The notes: generated by a model from the letters alone, not told the origin. Counted from the stretch's first letter, positions 18,817-31,279 are shown. The stretch: 64,000 nt of DNA from Zopfochytrium polystomum (GCA_025765615.1 JAIVFJ010000061.1:186001-250000), one strand, 5' to 3'. A program made the numbers and translations.

Positions 18817-20927
18817 ATGCTCTCCGCAAGAGCCGCCACCGCCGCCGCTGCTCGCGCCAGAGCCAACCTGTTGGGCCCCGCCCTTTGCTGCTCACCGCGG
18901 CGGCCGTCGTCGTCATCTTCGGCAGCCGCGTCCGTTTCCCTCTTCAAGCCCAGCCTCGGCCTTTGGATCGACGGCAAGGAGGTCGCCGCATCCTCGGGCC
19001 GCTCCATCCCTGTCGAGAACCCAAGCACCGAGGAAACCCTCTTCACGTATGGCCAAGACAAAACGTTTCATTCACAAACTGGCGAGGGATGAGCCTACTA
19101 CCAAGAGAAGGCCCGCTTCTGATCATCTCGCATTCCATTCTTCTCCTACAAAGCATCGAGGAGGCTGATGCGACCGACGTCCATGCCGCTATTCTTTCGA
19201 GCCAGGCCTCTTTTCAGTCCGGCGTGTGGTCAAAGGCTGACGTCTCAGAGAGGTACGCTGTCCTCAACCGCATCGCCCAAGCCCTGCGCGACAGGACCGA
19301 AGAGTTTGCCGAACGCGACGCGCTGCAAACCGGAAGACCTATCCGCGAAATGAAGACTCAGCTTGGTCGGTTGCCCGAGTGGCTCGAGTACTTTGCTGCC
19401 GTCGCGAGGTGTGAAAGCGTCTTGTTTCCTTCGTCGTGGGGGTTCGAACTGCTAGGATTTGTGGTTCTAACGCTTCTTCGTTCTTCAGGACCCACAACGG
19501 CTACGTTCCTCCGTATAAAGGCGACATGGTGAACTACGTAAAACGCGTCCCTCTCGGTGTCGTTGCGCAGATTACGCCGTGGAACCACCCTCTGCTTATA
19601 GCCGTGAAAAAGATCGCACCCGCCCTCGCAGCCGGTAACTCGATCGTCGTAAAGCCCTCGGAGCAGGCACCAGCCTCCGTTGTGGAATTCGCGCGTCTGT
19701 GCAAGCACGCCGGGCTGCCGGATGGCGTCCTCAACGTTGTTTGTGGATACGGGGGAATTGCGGGAAAAGCTTTGTCCGAGAGCCCTCTCATCAAGAAAGT
19801 CGTGAGTTTAGACCGTGCAGTTCCATTCTTGTTCGCGTCTCACTGGTTTTTATCGTTTTCCCGTCGTTGTCCCGTCGCTCGCTACACTCGATTTTTCACA
19901 ACAAGGACCTGACGGGTGGCAACGTTGCTGGAGCCGCGGTGGGATCGAGCGCCGGCAGAAATTTAGTTCCCATGATTGCCGAGCTCGGCGGAAAGTCGCC
20001 TCTTGTATGCTTTAATGACGCAGACCTGGACGCGGTTGTCAATGGCGCCGCATTTGCCTCATTTATCGCGTCTGGGCAGGTATGCACACCACTACACGCA
20101 CTTGTTCTGATCCTCATGAAGCATAGCGTACTAACAAGCTCCTGCAGACCTGTGTGACGGCGTCTCGCTTCATCGTGCAGAGCGGGATCCACGACGAGTT
20201 TGTGTCTCGCCTCGTGGCTAAAACGAAGCAGCTGAAACTCGGACTGCCCCTGGACCCAACCTCGCAGATAGGGCCAGTCATATCGGCTGGCCAACTGGCC
20301 AAGATTGAAGGCCTCGTCGCCAACGCCGTCCGGGATGGGGCTCAAGTAGCGATTGGTGGGAAACGCGCTTCGAAAGACCTCTTTGCCAAAGGCCACTACT
20401 TTGAGCCAACCGTTCTGGTCGGCTGCCACCCGGACGCCGAAATCGCCCAGGAGGAGGTGTTTGGGCCGGTGGTGGTCGTCATCAAGGCCGAGAGCGAGCA
20501 GGAAGCGGTCGAGTTTGCAAACAGGAGCCGGTACGGACTGGCGGCCTCCGTGTGGACCACGGACGTGAAGCGCGCACACCGCGTCGCGGACAAGCTGGAC
20601 GTGGGAATTGTGTGGATCAACGGCCATCATCACGTGAGTTTTGGCGACGCGGGTGCACCTCGTTTCACTTTGTCCATACAGTTTTGTTCGCACTGACCCG
20701 CGTCACGATCGCTCGCTGTGTGTTTGTTTGTTTGTTTAATTTATTTATTGGCTGCTTTTCCCCCGCAGAATGATCCGAGCAGCCCGTGGGGCGGCATGAA
20801 GGAATCCGGCATCGGTCGGGAAAACAGCATCGAGGCCTTTGAAGAGTACACTCAGAGCAAGTCTGTTGTGGTGAACTACGGGCCCGCGACAGATTGGTTC
20901 GCGGGAGGGAATGTGCGATACGGCTAA
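18817..20927 (+). CDS. Mitochondrial-type aldehyde dehydrogenase (NAD(P)-dependent, betaine-aldehyde/ALDH9-like)
   Basis: It oxidises an aldehyde to the acid. The ATG at 18817 begins an Ala/Arg/Ser-rich, acid-free segment of about 45 residues that looks like a mitochondrial presequence. Then follow the ALDH start region (LWIDGKEV), PWNHP with the active-site Asn (about 19580), ELGGKSP with the general-base Glu (about 19980), and GQ/TCVTASR with the catalytic Cys spanning an intron (20079/20148). EEVFGPV and PWGGMKESGIGR lead to the stop at 20925-20927. About five introns with GT-AG ends are visible (for example 20080-20147 and 20635-20768). Substrate is not decided by sequence alone. Confidence 0.9.
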
Positions 20928-21330
20928 GGTGCTGCGGCCTGGGAGGAATTCTGGTGTGGAATCTTGTCATGTGGAACCCAATCTCGTTTTAGTGTGTGTG
21001 TGTGTGAGTGTGTGTGTGCTTTGAGGGTGGGATAAGAGGGATAAAGCCTCATTCATTCATTAATGATTAGCAGCGATGTTTTGAGAAGCAGGTGTCTTGG
21101 TTGGTTCAGTGTGAGAGTGTGTGAGTGTGTGTGCCCCCATCCTGAACACGTCAGCGTCCCCCTTCTCTCTTCACTTATCCATGACATGTCCACTTCCGAC
21201 TTAGTTTCTTTCTTTCTTTCTTGCCTTGGCACACAGCAGCAGCCGCACCCTCACCACCAACACACCAGACTAGCGCGGCCTAAACCGCCCCCCCGCCAGA
21301 CCGACCGCAACGACTCCACCTTCCCACACC
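20928..21330. other. Intergenic, GT-rich
   Basis: Short (GT)n/(GTGA)n runs occur at 20993-21019 and 21110-21133. It holds the 3' end of the ALDH gene and the promoter of the next gene. No further coding signal is seen. Confidence 0.6.
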
Positions 21331-24300
21331 ATGGCTGATTCTCGGCTGCTTGGCGCCGGCCTCTCGCGCCAGCCGCCCACGTCGTCGTCGTCGTCGTTGT
21401 CAGCGTCGGTGCGCCTTTCGGACCACTTACCCCTCGCCCCAACCCCGTTCTCGGGACTCGTCCCCGCCGCATCAATCCAACAGCTGATCGCCGCCACTCC
21501 TAACCGCAGCAGCAGTAGTGACAGCGGCAACAAAAGACCGACTGCAGCGGCTGCCGTTACCGCGTTACCGTTTCTTTGCGAGTCGGTCGCAGAGGGCTAC
21601 GCTCGCGGTAGCCACGAGTGGATTTTGACAACCGTCCAGTCGAACGGCGTCTATTTGCATAATGTAGGCCTCACGGATGATTGATAATGTTTTTCAATCT
21701 TTCTCCCAACACGCCCTCATGTCCATGGATGTAAACTGATGCATCCCTTTACCTCCGCCCAATGCTCCAGGTTGACACTCAGCACTGCATTCTTTCTTTT
21801 TCTGTCGCCCCGGGTGTCGTGATGTCCGCCCCAGCCCGATTCATACCCTCGGAAGCTGCGCAGCCTTCCGAGCAGCAGCAACTCGAGGCGGAACTTGGGC
21901 TTGATCCTTCGGTGGAGGCGGAGGAGCCCAAGCCAAAAGTCACTGGGGTTTCGGGCCGAGCGTACCTACCTATTGCATACGCTCCCTCTCTTTCCCAGAG
22001 CCAAATTCGGCGGCAAATTTGGGTGTTTGAGGCCGACAGCAGAGGCGGCGACTTCGAAGAGCAAACGCCGGGAAAACCGTCGACCGTGCGGACTGTGAGT
22101 AAATTTTTACACTAAACTTGAACTCAAGAGCTAATGGAAAGGCAGATGGAATCGGAGATTCAAAGGCTTTTTGTTCAAGACGGTCATCTCTTGGTGGTGC
22201 TTGCTAGTGGAAAAATTCAGGTTTTCCGAAGCGATCTTGGTGAACCTGTCGCCAGCTGGAGACCGAGCGCAAAAAGCGTTAAAACAATTTGGAGTTCGTT
22301 TGACGTTGCGACCGGTATGCTGTGTAGGGTCTTGTCGGCGGATGACCATTTCGACTTCGTCTGCATCAAATCAACGGTCAATGTCGATGGCACTTTCGTC
22401 CTTGAGTCTGTTCGCCATGTGGCCCTTGACCTGAACAGTCCGGAATCTTGCACGATCAATAAAAACAGCAGTAAGCTCACGGTCAAAGGTACACATTATT
22501 CGATTGGTGTTCTTTTTTGTCGTTCATTGTCGAGTGCACCGTTGACTGTGACTTCAGATGGACTCGATGTAAAAATCTATGATGTCAGCCGACCTTCGCC
22601 TTCCGGCAATTCGCCCCTGAAACCCGAAACGACATTGCTCTCATTGTCCACGACCTTTGACGATCATCGGATAGTGCGGATGGAGGCAATCGGTGACTCC
22701 CATGTTGCATTGGTTGGAACTCGAAAGTCGGATAGTGCCAGTAAGCGTGGAAAGGCCGAGTTACCGAAAGTGTTCACATTTTTGCAGTAACCCGCACCGT
22801 TTTGATTATCGACACCGAGTACGGAACTGTTCAAGCGGAGGCAGCTTTAAGCAGAAAGCCCGGGAGCTCAGAGGGATTGTCCTTTTCGGTATGCAAGTCG
22901 CGACCAGATGGCCACAGCGCTGATTCATGTTGTTAGATTGGCCAATTGAGTTCAGTATCTATGGGTCCGCTTCTGTGTGTTGCGGCTAGTGATTACAACA
23001 GAGAGGGGTCAAGCCTGTCGTTCCTGTCAAAAGTCCGATTCGTACCGTTTTACTGCCCTCCCATGTCGCTTATGGCGGCGATTGGTCGGTCATCCGTTAG
23101 AGCTCTCGACGATTCAGCTCTTGCCGCACTGAGTTCCGCTTCGCCTGCCGAATCGCCCCGGTCCGCGCAGCTTGCTCGTGAGAAATTAGACCAGGAGTAC
23201 CTAGTAAAACTTTTTAATCCCGAGCAGTCTCCGACGGAGGTGGCTATGAGTGATATCTTTATTGATTGGATTATAAGCAAGGGCCAAGCACTCAGCAAAA
23301 GCAAGAAGGGAGAGTTCGAAGAAAGCACCAGCCGAACCGTTGCCTCGCTTCCTATTGTCGAAATCAGTCACCCCATCATCCTTGGCATTTTGACGCGGTG
23401 TTTGCTGCGACCTCTAGAATTTTGGCCAGCCAAAGTCATCAAATATCTAATCAAGACGGGATTGTGCCCGTCCCGCTTCAGCCCCGTCCGCGACGTTGCC
23501 GAAGCATCCCTTCGGGCTTTGTCCATCAAAGGAGAAGCCGCTGTCGTGCCCGACCAGCTCTCGTTGGTGGATGCGATAATCGAACGGAACGACGTTGAGG
23601 TCTTGACGGCGCTTCTCGACCGGAAGGACAGCGTTGTCGACGTCTTGGAGTTCGACCTTGCTCGCCTGATCAGCTTTGTCTGCTGCACGACGGAAATGCG
23701 GTCAGGGGAGGCCGAGCGAGGCGACTTGCAGAAGCGAAGGGAGGACATTGACAGGAAGGCGAACTACCGGGGCGGCGGCGAGCGCCGGGCCACCGACGAC
23801 GGTCGGTACTTTTTCTTGGAGAAGATTTTTAGCTGGTCGCGAAGTGACAGCGAGATGGCGGCTGAAATGCGAGCCGGTCTTGGCGTGGCCGAGGTCGAGG
23901 TGCTGCTGGACTGGGCGGCGATGAACACAGTAGACACGCACGCGAATAGTGGGCAGGACATGGACGTGGACGGGAAACCCTGGGCGGACAAGAAGCGAAA
24001 AGCCTTGTGGTGGATGTGGGAGAAGAAGCGGGCAGACCGCATGGTGATGGTGAGTAGTCTGGTGGTTACGGACAACCGTCCCGCTTGCTTTTTGTGCACC
24101 GTTTAAATCTATTCATTTTTTCCCCCCCCCCCCTTCATTCTAAGGCCATTGACGTACTCGCGCTGCTTCTGGACTCGCACACGACCACCATTCTGCTGGC
24201 ACCAGCTCTTACGGCGCGGCTGGCTGAGCTGCAGAAATCTATAGACGAAGATGCGCAGACAATGTCCATTTACCAGCGGAATCTCACGGGATTCCTGTCA

Positions 24301-24444
24301 ACCTTCCACATTCCCGAGAAAAAGTCGGGGCCATCGCGAAAAGACGAAGACCAAACAAAAATGCTCCACAAGCGGTGGAACCGCATGGTGAAGGATGTGA
24401 ACGACGGGGTCGGCAAGTACGCGGTTGAGGTCATACAGTTCTAA
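21331..24444 (+). CDS. Probable NOL11/Utp8-like nucleolar protein (pre-rRNA transcription and processing)
   Basis: The ATG at 21331 has a good context (CACCATGG). The N-terminal half resembles a degenerate beta-propeller in several exons (segments reading LLVVLASGKIQVF near 22190 and TVLIIDTEYGTVQ near 22810). The C-terminal half, one long exon (to about 24050) and a final exon, is alpha-helical. The end fits NOL11: LALLLDSHTTTILLAP, a helical linker, then YAVEVIQF before the stop at 24442-24444, equivalent to the family's C-terminal YSIEVLE-type ending. In that family the protein acts in the t-UTP part of the small-subunit processome. N-terminal assignment is weak, and an intron around 22900-22960 is unresolved. 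Confidence 0.5.
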
Positions 24445-24516
24445 TGAAGGTGTGAAGAAGAAGGAAATAAAAGGGTTTTTTTTTTGTGGGACCATCATTC
24501 CGATATTCGGCTCTGT

Positions 24517-25193
24517 TTACGTCTCCAGCATGTCCGCGTACCCGTACGCCGCGATGCCGTGGATGTAGCTCCCCAGCACGATGCCGGCCGCGACGTTGGA
24601 GACCGGGTCGTCGAACCGCGTGAAGAACGCGAGCGTGTAGAATATCGCCCAGTGGTGCGGGTGCATTTTGACTGGCTGCCACCGCGGCGGAAGGGCCGGC
24701 AGCGACGACGACGACGACGCGGCGGACGAGGAGGAAGCGGAGGAGGAGATGGAGCGGTCGGCCAGCGCCGCGGCGCTCGCGTCCGAGCCCGCAGCGGCAG
24801 CACCAGACTCGACCGAGTCGCCGCCGCCGTTCTGCCGCAGCTTCCGCCTGCGGCGGCGGCTTACCCCGTCAACGGCGGCGGGCCACCCGCCCTTGTTCTG
24901 CCACGCGGCGACGGCGGACCCGCCGAGCAGCAGCGCAGCGGGGACGAGCATGGCGACGAGGTACCAACCGAGCAGCGACTGGGTACCGTCGGGGTCGACG
25001 CGGAGGGTGTAAGCGAGTCGGATGAGGTACGCGACCGCGGCGAGGATGGCGGCGAGGGCGACGGCGACGGTGATGTACATGCCCGCGGACCAGCTGCGGA
25101 TTGTTGCGAACGAGTGGCGAAGGAAGGGGGCTTCGGCGATCCAGCCAAAGAGGAAGAGGGAGGGAACGAAGGCGGCGAGCGTGATCCAGCTAT

Positions 25194-25224
<31 letters not shown>

Positions 25225-25640
25225 GAGGTAATCAAGTGAGAAAGCAGCTGAGATGAAGGGGGATGTGGGGAAGACCCGTACTTGAGAGTGTTTGAGTAGT
25301 TGCCGCCGATAAAGACGAAGAAGCCGTAGCCGATTCCGTTCATCAGATCGCTGGGGGTAGCCGTATCAGGATGTGCGTTGTTTGCGGGATTTCACACCAC
25401 ACGGGTAGGGAGCATCAAACCAAACTTGGCAAACCTAAAGTGCATGGCCGGAGTCTTTGGGTGGCCCTCCCAGCCCAGCTTGGCGACCGCCACGACTCGG
25501 TAGAGCGGGTAGCCGACGGCCAGCGTGGCTGCGAGGAAAGCGAGGAACTTCCAGATGTGGAAAGAGAGGAGCCACGGCGGGGCGTACGGCGGGTCCGCGA
25601 GCACGATCGCCGGAAAGTACGTTGTTGGCGGCGCCGACAT
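24517..25640 (-). CDS. Multi-pass membrane protein with a C-terminal HPHHW motif, function unknown
   Basis: The ATG (25638-25640) begins a short cytosolic leader and a first hydrophobic helix. Introns occur near 25350-25440 and 25170-25285; the second contains a 29-nt T run on the plus strand (25196-25224). Later exons carry about five more hydrophobic stretches. A Ser/Ala/Arg-rich, low-complexity loop (about 24690-24870, plus-strand coordinates) precedes the final block HPHHWAIFYTLAFFTRF and GIAAYGYADML, which look conserved. The stop is at 24517-24519, 72 bp from the stop of the convergent NOL11-like gene. No family name is recalled with confidence. Confidence 0.7.
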
Positions 25641-25706
25641 TTGGTGTCCTGCACCAAGACAAGCAAAGAAAGGAAGATGTGGCGCACCTGGTGTGTTTGT
25701 AACTAA

Positions 25707-27728
25707 TTATGGGTGGTTCCCTCCAGCATCCCCAACTCCGCGAGGCGGCGCCTCCAGCTCCTCGGGCGCACCCTCACCCACCAGTTCGCCCTGCGCGTCC
25801 GACTTTGCCGACGCCGCCTGCTTCCCCTCCATTCGCTTGCCCTTCTTCGACAGCGACCTCTTCCGCGAAAACACGCCTCGCCCGTCCCCGCCGGCCGCGT
25901 CGGCAAACGATCCCTTCCCAACCCGCCTGATCCGGCTCGCCAGCGGCGCGTTCTCCGCCGCCACAAACGACAGGACCATCCCAGGGCGTCCGATGCGCGC
26001 CGTCCGCCCCGCGCGGTGCATGTAGTCGACGGCGTTGGTCGGAAAGTCAAAGTTGACGACCACCGCGACGCGCTCAAAGTCGATCCCGCGCGACGCCACG
26101 TCCGTCGCGACCAGAATGTCGAGGTCCGGCACGCCGGACGACTCGGCGGCGTCGTACAAAGGTCGCGCGAAGCGCGCGATCACGGAGGACCGCGCGTCGT
26201 CGTCGAGCTCGGCGTGGACAAACTTTACCGACACGCCGCGGGGGATGTCGCCCTGATTGACGGCAAGGTTGATGGCACCATGGACGCGCTCGGTCGCGTC
26301 GCGGTCGTTGCAAAACACGATCCAGCGGTCTGGAAGAGGCGACACGGCGTTAGGCTCCCGCTTTGGCCGTTCCGCTATGGCGCAAAACAGCAAGTCCAGC
26401 TTTTCGCGGAACGTATTCTCCCGGTACGCCTGAACCGCAAATGGGGCGATTGAAAGCGCCGTGCTGTATTTGGGGATGTCGCGCTGGCGAGGGGGCAGAG
26501 TCACCAAGTTTACAAAATTCTGTACTAGCCGAGGTGACAGGTGATGGGCGAGATCTGAATCGACGGTTGTGACTTCTGGTATGGTGCTCTGTAGGTAAGT
26601 GACGACGTCCTTGTTTGTCTGGCCTCCGGCGTTGCCAGAGGGTAGAGTTGCTGCGGAAAACACAAACTGAAATGGCCTTGGCCGATCGCTTTCAGACCCT
26701 CGTTTCCGCAAGCTCCGAATTTTGAGCATATCATTGATGAGCTTTCTGGAGCGCGGAGTGATCGTTGTGGCATCGGCTTCGTCAAACACCACTCCTTCTG
26801 TTCTTGCGAGTAGCTCGTGCAAATTGGACTTGTTGCGGTGATATCGGACGAAAGTGTCAGGCGTGGCGACCCCAACATCTGGGAAGGAGAGAGCCGAGAC
26901 AGGAACTCCGACTGGCGGGGGGATCACGGTGCACTTCAGACCTAGGCTTGGCAGAGCCTTGAACTGAGCCACCAGCTGGTGACACAACTCCTCCGTCTGA
27001 GTGAAGATCATGATTGTAGGTGACAGCGGACTGGCTCTCCGGACGTCGACGTCAAGTGTCGAGGGGACGAGGCGAGCCAGAAGCGGGATGAGATACGCGA
27101 GCGTTTTGCCAGAGCCGGTTTCCGCTCGAAGAATGCAGTTGTTCCCATTCGCGATGACATTAAACGACTGAAGCGAGCGTGAGCGAGAAGAAAAGCGGGC
27201 GGTCAAAAACGAGGCAACCTGTACCTTTCTTTGAATGACAGTCGGCTCCAGGATTCCAACCTTGTTCAACGCAGCAATCCAGTCCGAACGTAGGTTAAGA
27301 GCTTCCCAAGTTTTGACGTCCGCTGCCGGTCCCCGCGATGTTGGTCTGCTTTCGTCTGAAGATTGATTTCGGTCGGTCGGCGCGTCGTTCCCATTCGCAG
27401 CCGGATCTGCCGTTGTTCCGCTCTCCTCTGCCATCACCTCTTGGCGCGTCGCTACGCCGTCATGACTTGAAAAGATTGGAGGTCTGAGCGCCTGGGGAAT
27501 AGAGGAGGACGACGACGCTCGAGCCCGAAACGAAGTGAAGCCCTTCAGTGTCTGCACGTGGCCCAAAAGCTCTTGAGAGAGGACTGGCTTCGGCAGGCGC
27601 CGCGAGCCGGTGAGAAATCGCTTGCAGGCCGTCGGTAGCGCCGGCGCAGCAACGAAAGGCGACGTGGTGGTGGCGGCGGTGGTGGTGGGGCGGCATGATC
27701 GGCTGCAACGGGGCCGCGCGAGTGGCAT
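25707..27728 (-). CDS. DEAD-box RNA helicase, probably mitochondrial (Mrh4/DDX28-like)
   Basis: This is an ATP-dependent RNA helicase. The ATG at 27728 starts an Arg-rich leader suited to mitochondrial import; an upstream GTG-opened extension to 27824 is less likely. Motifs in order: TVIQ (Q motif), AETGSGKT (Walker A), FDEADA (DEAD), SAA instead of the usual SAT, DILVATDVASRGID, and HRAGRTARIG. The frame is open throughout, but 57 nt at 27168-27224 (GTACAG...TTCAG on the coding strand) interrupts the Q-motif-to-Walker-A stretch with a non-conserved Ser/Arg-rich insert and is most likely an in-frame intron. A Lys-rich tail ends the protein. It lies 66 bp downstream of the start of the membrane-protein gene on the same strand. 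Confidence 0.87.
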   Translation of the reverse strand: MPLARPRCSRSCRPTTTAATTTSPFVAAPALPTACKRFLTGSRRLPKPVLSQELLGHVQTLKGFTSFRARASSSSSIPQALRPPIFSSHDGVATRQEVMAEESGTTADPAANGNDAPTDRNQSSDESRPTSRGPAADVKTWEALNLRSDWIAALNKVGILEPTVIQRKVQVASFLTARFSSRSRSLQSFNVIANGNNCILRAETGSGKTLAYLIPLLARLVPSTLDVDVRRASPLSPTIMIFTQTEELCHQLVAQFKALPSLGLKCTVIPPPVGVPVSALSFPDVGVATPDTFVRYHRNKSNLHELLARTEGVVFDEADATTITPRSRKLINDMLKIRSLRKRGSESDRPRPFQFVFSAATLPSGNAGGQTNKDVVTYLQSTIPEVTTVDSDLAHHLSPRLVQNFVNLVTLPPRQRDIPKYSTALSIAPFAVQAYRENTFREKLDLLFCAIAERPKREPNAVSPLPDRWIVFCNDRDATERVHGAINLAVNQGDIPRGVSVKFVHAELDDDARSSVIARFARPLYDAAESSGVPDLDILVATDVASRGIDFERVAVVVNFDFPTNAVDYMHRAGRTARIGRPGMVLSFVAAENAPLASRIRRVGKGSFADAAGGDGRGVFSRKRSLSKKGKRMEGKQAASAKSDAQGELVGEGAPEELEAPPRGVGDAGGNHP

Positions 27729-27979
27729 CCGGTTTGGGCGAAGGGTTGCGTGCGGGCTGGTTGAAGCGCGGGGACTATTGATGGCGAACACACTGGCGGC
27801 AACAGGCGAGGGCGTAAGAGCCACCTTTGTGGGGCGAGGCTTCGTGCGTGCGTGTGCTACCCGCGAGTTCGAGTTCGGGGATAGAGCTCAGGTGCGAGGG
27901 CGGGGTCAGTGTTTGCTGCAGCGAGCGAACTGGGTCTCTTTCTCTTCATCCCTTCCTTGTCAAGCAACAAGCAAGCAAG

Positions 27980-29046
27980 TCATGACAAGGCAGCACAGGC
28001 GGCGGAGAGCGCGGGCTGTCGAGGTGCCCCAAGTCCATCTTCTGCCGCCAGGAGCAGCCGGCACCAACGCTCTCTACACGGTCGCCACATCCGCCGCCCC
28101 ATCCGCCGCCCACGACGTCCGAGCAGCTGCAGCAGAGGACCTGGCGGTTCGCAGCCGGAAGCGGATCAAGAAGAACAAGTCCAAGGGCAAGACGACTGCG
28201 AAAGCGACGGCGACGGCGACGTCGACGAAGCGGAAGCGAAAGAGACCTAAGAAGCCTCGACCAGGTTCGTTGGGCCTCGTGCGGGGTTTAGACGTCAAGC
28301 TAACGGGAGGGTCCCCCCTTCAATAACAACCAAACAGAATCCGACGAGCTCGAAGCTTCGACCCTCATCGTAGTCGACACCAAAGGTTCCTTTGAGCACG
28401 TGGAGGACGACGACGAACGACCCGCTCCTTTGCAAGCGTCGGGCGGCGCCGCCCCGGAAGCAGCGCAGACAGCGGGCGCACAACCACCACTACCACGGGC
28501 TAGGCAGAAATCGACGCGGAAGCCGAATGCGCCGTTCTTCATAAAGATTGAAATGTGAGAGCAGCGATGGCCCTTTTTTTTTTCTTTTTTTTGTTTGACC
28601 AACCCGTCGGAAACCCCCGCCCAGCATTTTGGAGTTCGAGAGGAAAGTTTTTCACAAGAGGCTCGTCGCCGGCGCTCTGAATGAAAGCGTTGGTACTCTG
28701 TTTGGCATCGTTGGCTCTGCCATGCCCGTCAAGTTGCTGGAGTACTCCGTCGGCAAGCAAACGGCGTGGATCGAGACGACAGTCGGGTAACGTATTTTCC
28801 GTTATTGTCATTTCGTTTGTTTGGTTGTCAGCTGTTTTTTATTTTTAGTTTTAATTATTTTTTTTTCCGCCTTTTTATCAACTCCTCTTTCTTTCTGATT
28901 GAAAAAGGTTCGCGAAAAAGGTTTGGGCGGCGATAACGATGATATCGAGGATTGAGGCTTCAGAGTGTCGATTTGACGTTCTGGCGGTCCAGTTTGAGCG
29001 GCCTGACGGAATAGTTGATGATGATGATGATGGCGACGATGAGTAG
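27980..29046 (+). CDS. Rpp14-like subunit of RNase P / RNase MRP
   Basis: The Pop5/Rpp14 family helps build RNase P and MRP in the nucleolus. The ATG at 27980 starts an Arg/Lys-rich, disordered N terminus (a KRIKKNKSKGK-like stretch near 28160) that could act as a nuclear or nucleolar signal. Introns near 28265-28337, 28554-28623 and 28787-28907 separate it from the conserved part: FFIKIE, ILEFERKVF, GTLFGIVGSAMPVKLLEYS, FAKKVWAAITMI and CRFDVLAVQF. Order and spacing match human RPP14. An Asp-rich tail ends at 29044-29046. The gene is divergent from the helicase, with about 250 bp between starts. The long basic N terminus is unusual for this small family. Confidence 0.72.
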
Positions 29047-29381
29047 TCAGCCAGATTCGGTTTCTTCGATCCGAGTTGATTGTAAAGGTTTTTTTTTTCC
29101 CGCTCCCATGTGAAGGCGCCAAAGTAAATCGGAACTTCTAAGTAAAATTAGAAACGCGTTATGTGTTCATTCGCCACTTGTTTGGCTGTGCTACAAAATC
29201 ATGCGGGCCGTCGATCCAGTATTCAGAAGGCTGTCCATAAATGTTAAAAATAGAAAGAATTGCTTTTGACACAAGGGAGGCCATTCAAAGTGAAAGCACA
29301 TAGTAACGTTCGGGTAGACAAATGAAGCAAGCGCCTTTCCATTTATCCTCTATACACTGCCCAAGCTTCTAAATGCCTTCT

Positions 29382-31276
29382 TCATGGACACCAATCCGGT
29401 TTCCGCTGGTCGGTATATTCCCTGCAGCCACCGGTGAACCCGTAGGGAAACCAGTACCCGACGTCCCCTCTCCTCGCCCTCGCCGCCAGTTGCAGCAGCC
29501 TGTCCACCCTCTTTTCACAGACCAAATGCTCTCTGGCACGCTTGAACGCCTCAATCGCCATGCGGTCCAGCAGCTGCGGTCTCTTCAAGTACCATTCCAG
29601 CTCCTGCTTGATCCGCTGACCGTCCCAGTGGCGCTCCAGGCGGATGATGACGCCCCGGAACACTTCGTCCTCCATCTCGTCGGGCATGTCGGACGCCACG
29701 ACGCAGCCCGAGAGCATCGCCTCGTGGAACTTGCGGATGGCTTTGTGGATCTTGGAGCTGTCAAACACGCAGATGCGTGTGTTGCGGAGCGCCGCGGCGT
29801 ACACCGCGTACCGGGCGTGGATGTGGGCGAGAGCGGGGTCCGTTGGGTCGACGGACCCGGGGGGCAGAGTGAGAAGGGACGAGTTGGTGGGCTCGACCTT
29901 CTCGTCGCCAAAGTAACCCTGGAAAAACAGTCTGCACAGTCAGTAATAGAAGATTGAGGGCAGTTTCATCTCAACCTGACCTGGTGCGAGAAAATCTTTC
30001 CACGAATAAGCTCCTTTTTGATGGCATCTGCAACCGCCATCCGTATGGGATATAACTCCCATACGGCGCCAAAAAGCTGAACGTCAACCTCGCGCGTCTG
30101 GTTGATGGGAAGTGGGAACCTGTGGGCAACAGCGCTTCAGTATACACAGTTTCTTCAACCTTCCCCCCTAAATGCGCTTTCGCCTTACAGTTTTTCCGGG
30201 TCTGCGCAATCGGGGTGGTGTCCTCTCAAAATCGGCCTGGTCCGGTTTTTCTCCTTGGCCCTTTCCCAGTTGAACAAATCGAAAATCTCAAACGCATAGC
30301 GCGAAACGATCACGTCGGGCGTAGCGAGCGGCCACGTGGACTTTTCGCAGTCAACCTCCCACTCGGCACCGTGGCAGTCGCCCATGCTATGGACGTAGAC
30401 AGTGTTGACAGGAAACAAGTCTTGTACGCCGTTTGGCATCGTGTACACGATGTCAAAGTAGTCGCGAGCGCCGAACGTCGCTTCAATGTTGTCCACAAGC
30501 GACTTGTCGTCCTTCCATCCAGGGAAGCCCTTGCCCCACATCGTCACCTTGAGCATTGGGTGTCTCGATGCCGCAAACACCTCGTCATAGTAGTACCGGT
30601 CGTTTCGATGCGTGTATTCCCAAAAGTTTTCGGAAAGGTACAAAACACGAATGGGCCCGGGCGGGTTGAAATCGAGTGCTTCGGTGAACGTGTATTTGAG
30701 TTTGCGTCGCTGGGTGATCTGATCTCGATCTGCTGGTTGGAACAGCTCTTGAGGCAGGGGCTGGAACTTGTGGTCAAACGGGCAGTTTGGTAAATGGGAG
30801 CGGTTTCCCCAACACTGCGCAAGGTGGAACTGGAAGGATAACGACAACGTGGTCAGAATGGATTTCGCGGGCCCGGGAGGAGCCGCCAGGCCGACGGCAG
30901 CAGGTTCTTCGTTACTTACGGCGGGGTCGCTGAGCAGAGAGTGGTGGAACTGTCGGGTGACGTGAATGGCGGAAAGGGAAGTGAGGATGTACACTGTGCT
31001 CGAGACGACGGTGACGAACGCAGCCGCTAGAAGACCGAACAAGACCCTCGACCGGCAAGTGCAGCTGCCGCCGAAGCAAGTCCGGGTGTTGTGGTTGTTG
31101 CATCGCGGCAGGTCCGTCGTCGTCGTCGTCGTCGTCGTCCTCGTCGAAGGCGGCGGCGTTCCAGGAGTCACGCCGCGGTCGCCGTCGCCGTCGGCACCGT
31201 CAGGGTTAACCGACACGGCTGCATAGTGGCCTGCTGCAGGGGCTGCGCTGCCGTGTTGCGCTCTTGTCTTCATCAT
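29382..31276 (-). CDS. Type II membrane glycosyltransferase-like protein (CgeB / GT family 1-like)
   Basis: The ATG pair at 31271-31276 begins a cytosolic Thr-rich tail, followed by one strong hydrophobic segment (about 31030-30960) as signal anchor. The luminal part has potential N-glycosylation sites. Blocks such as IRVLYLSENFWEYTHRNDRY and TPDVIVSRYAFEIFDLFNWE precede FHEAMLSGCVVASDMPDE, which resembles the C-terminal sugar-nucleotide region of CgeB/spore-YkvP-type glycosyltransferases. Introns are inferred near 30845-30920, 30120-30185 and 29920-29985. The stop is at 29382-29384. Donor and acceptor sugars are unknown. Confidence 0.65.
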
Positions 31277-31279
31277 TTC

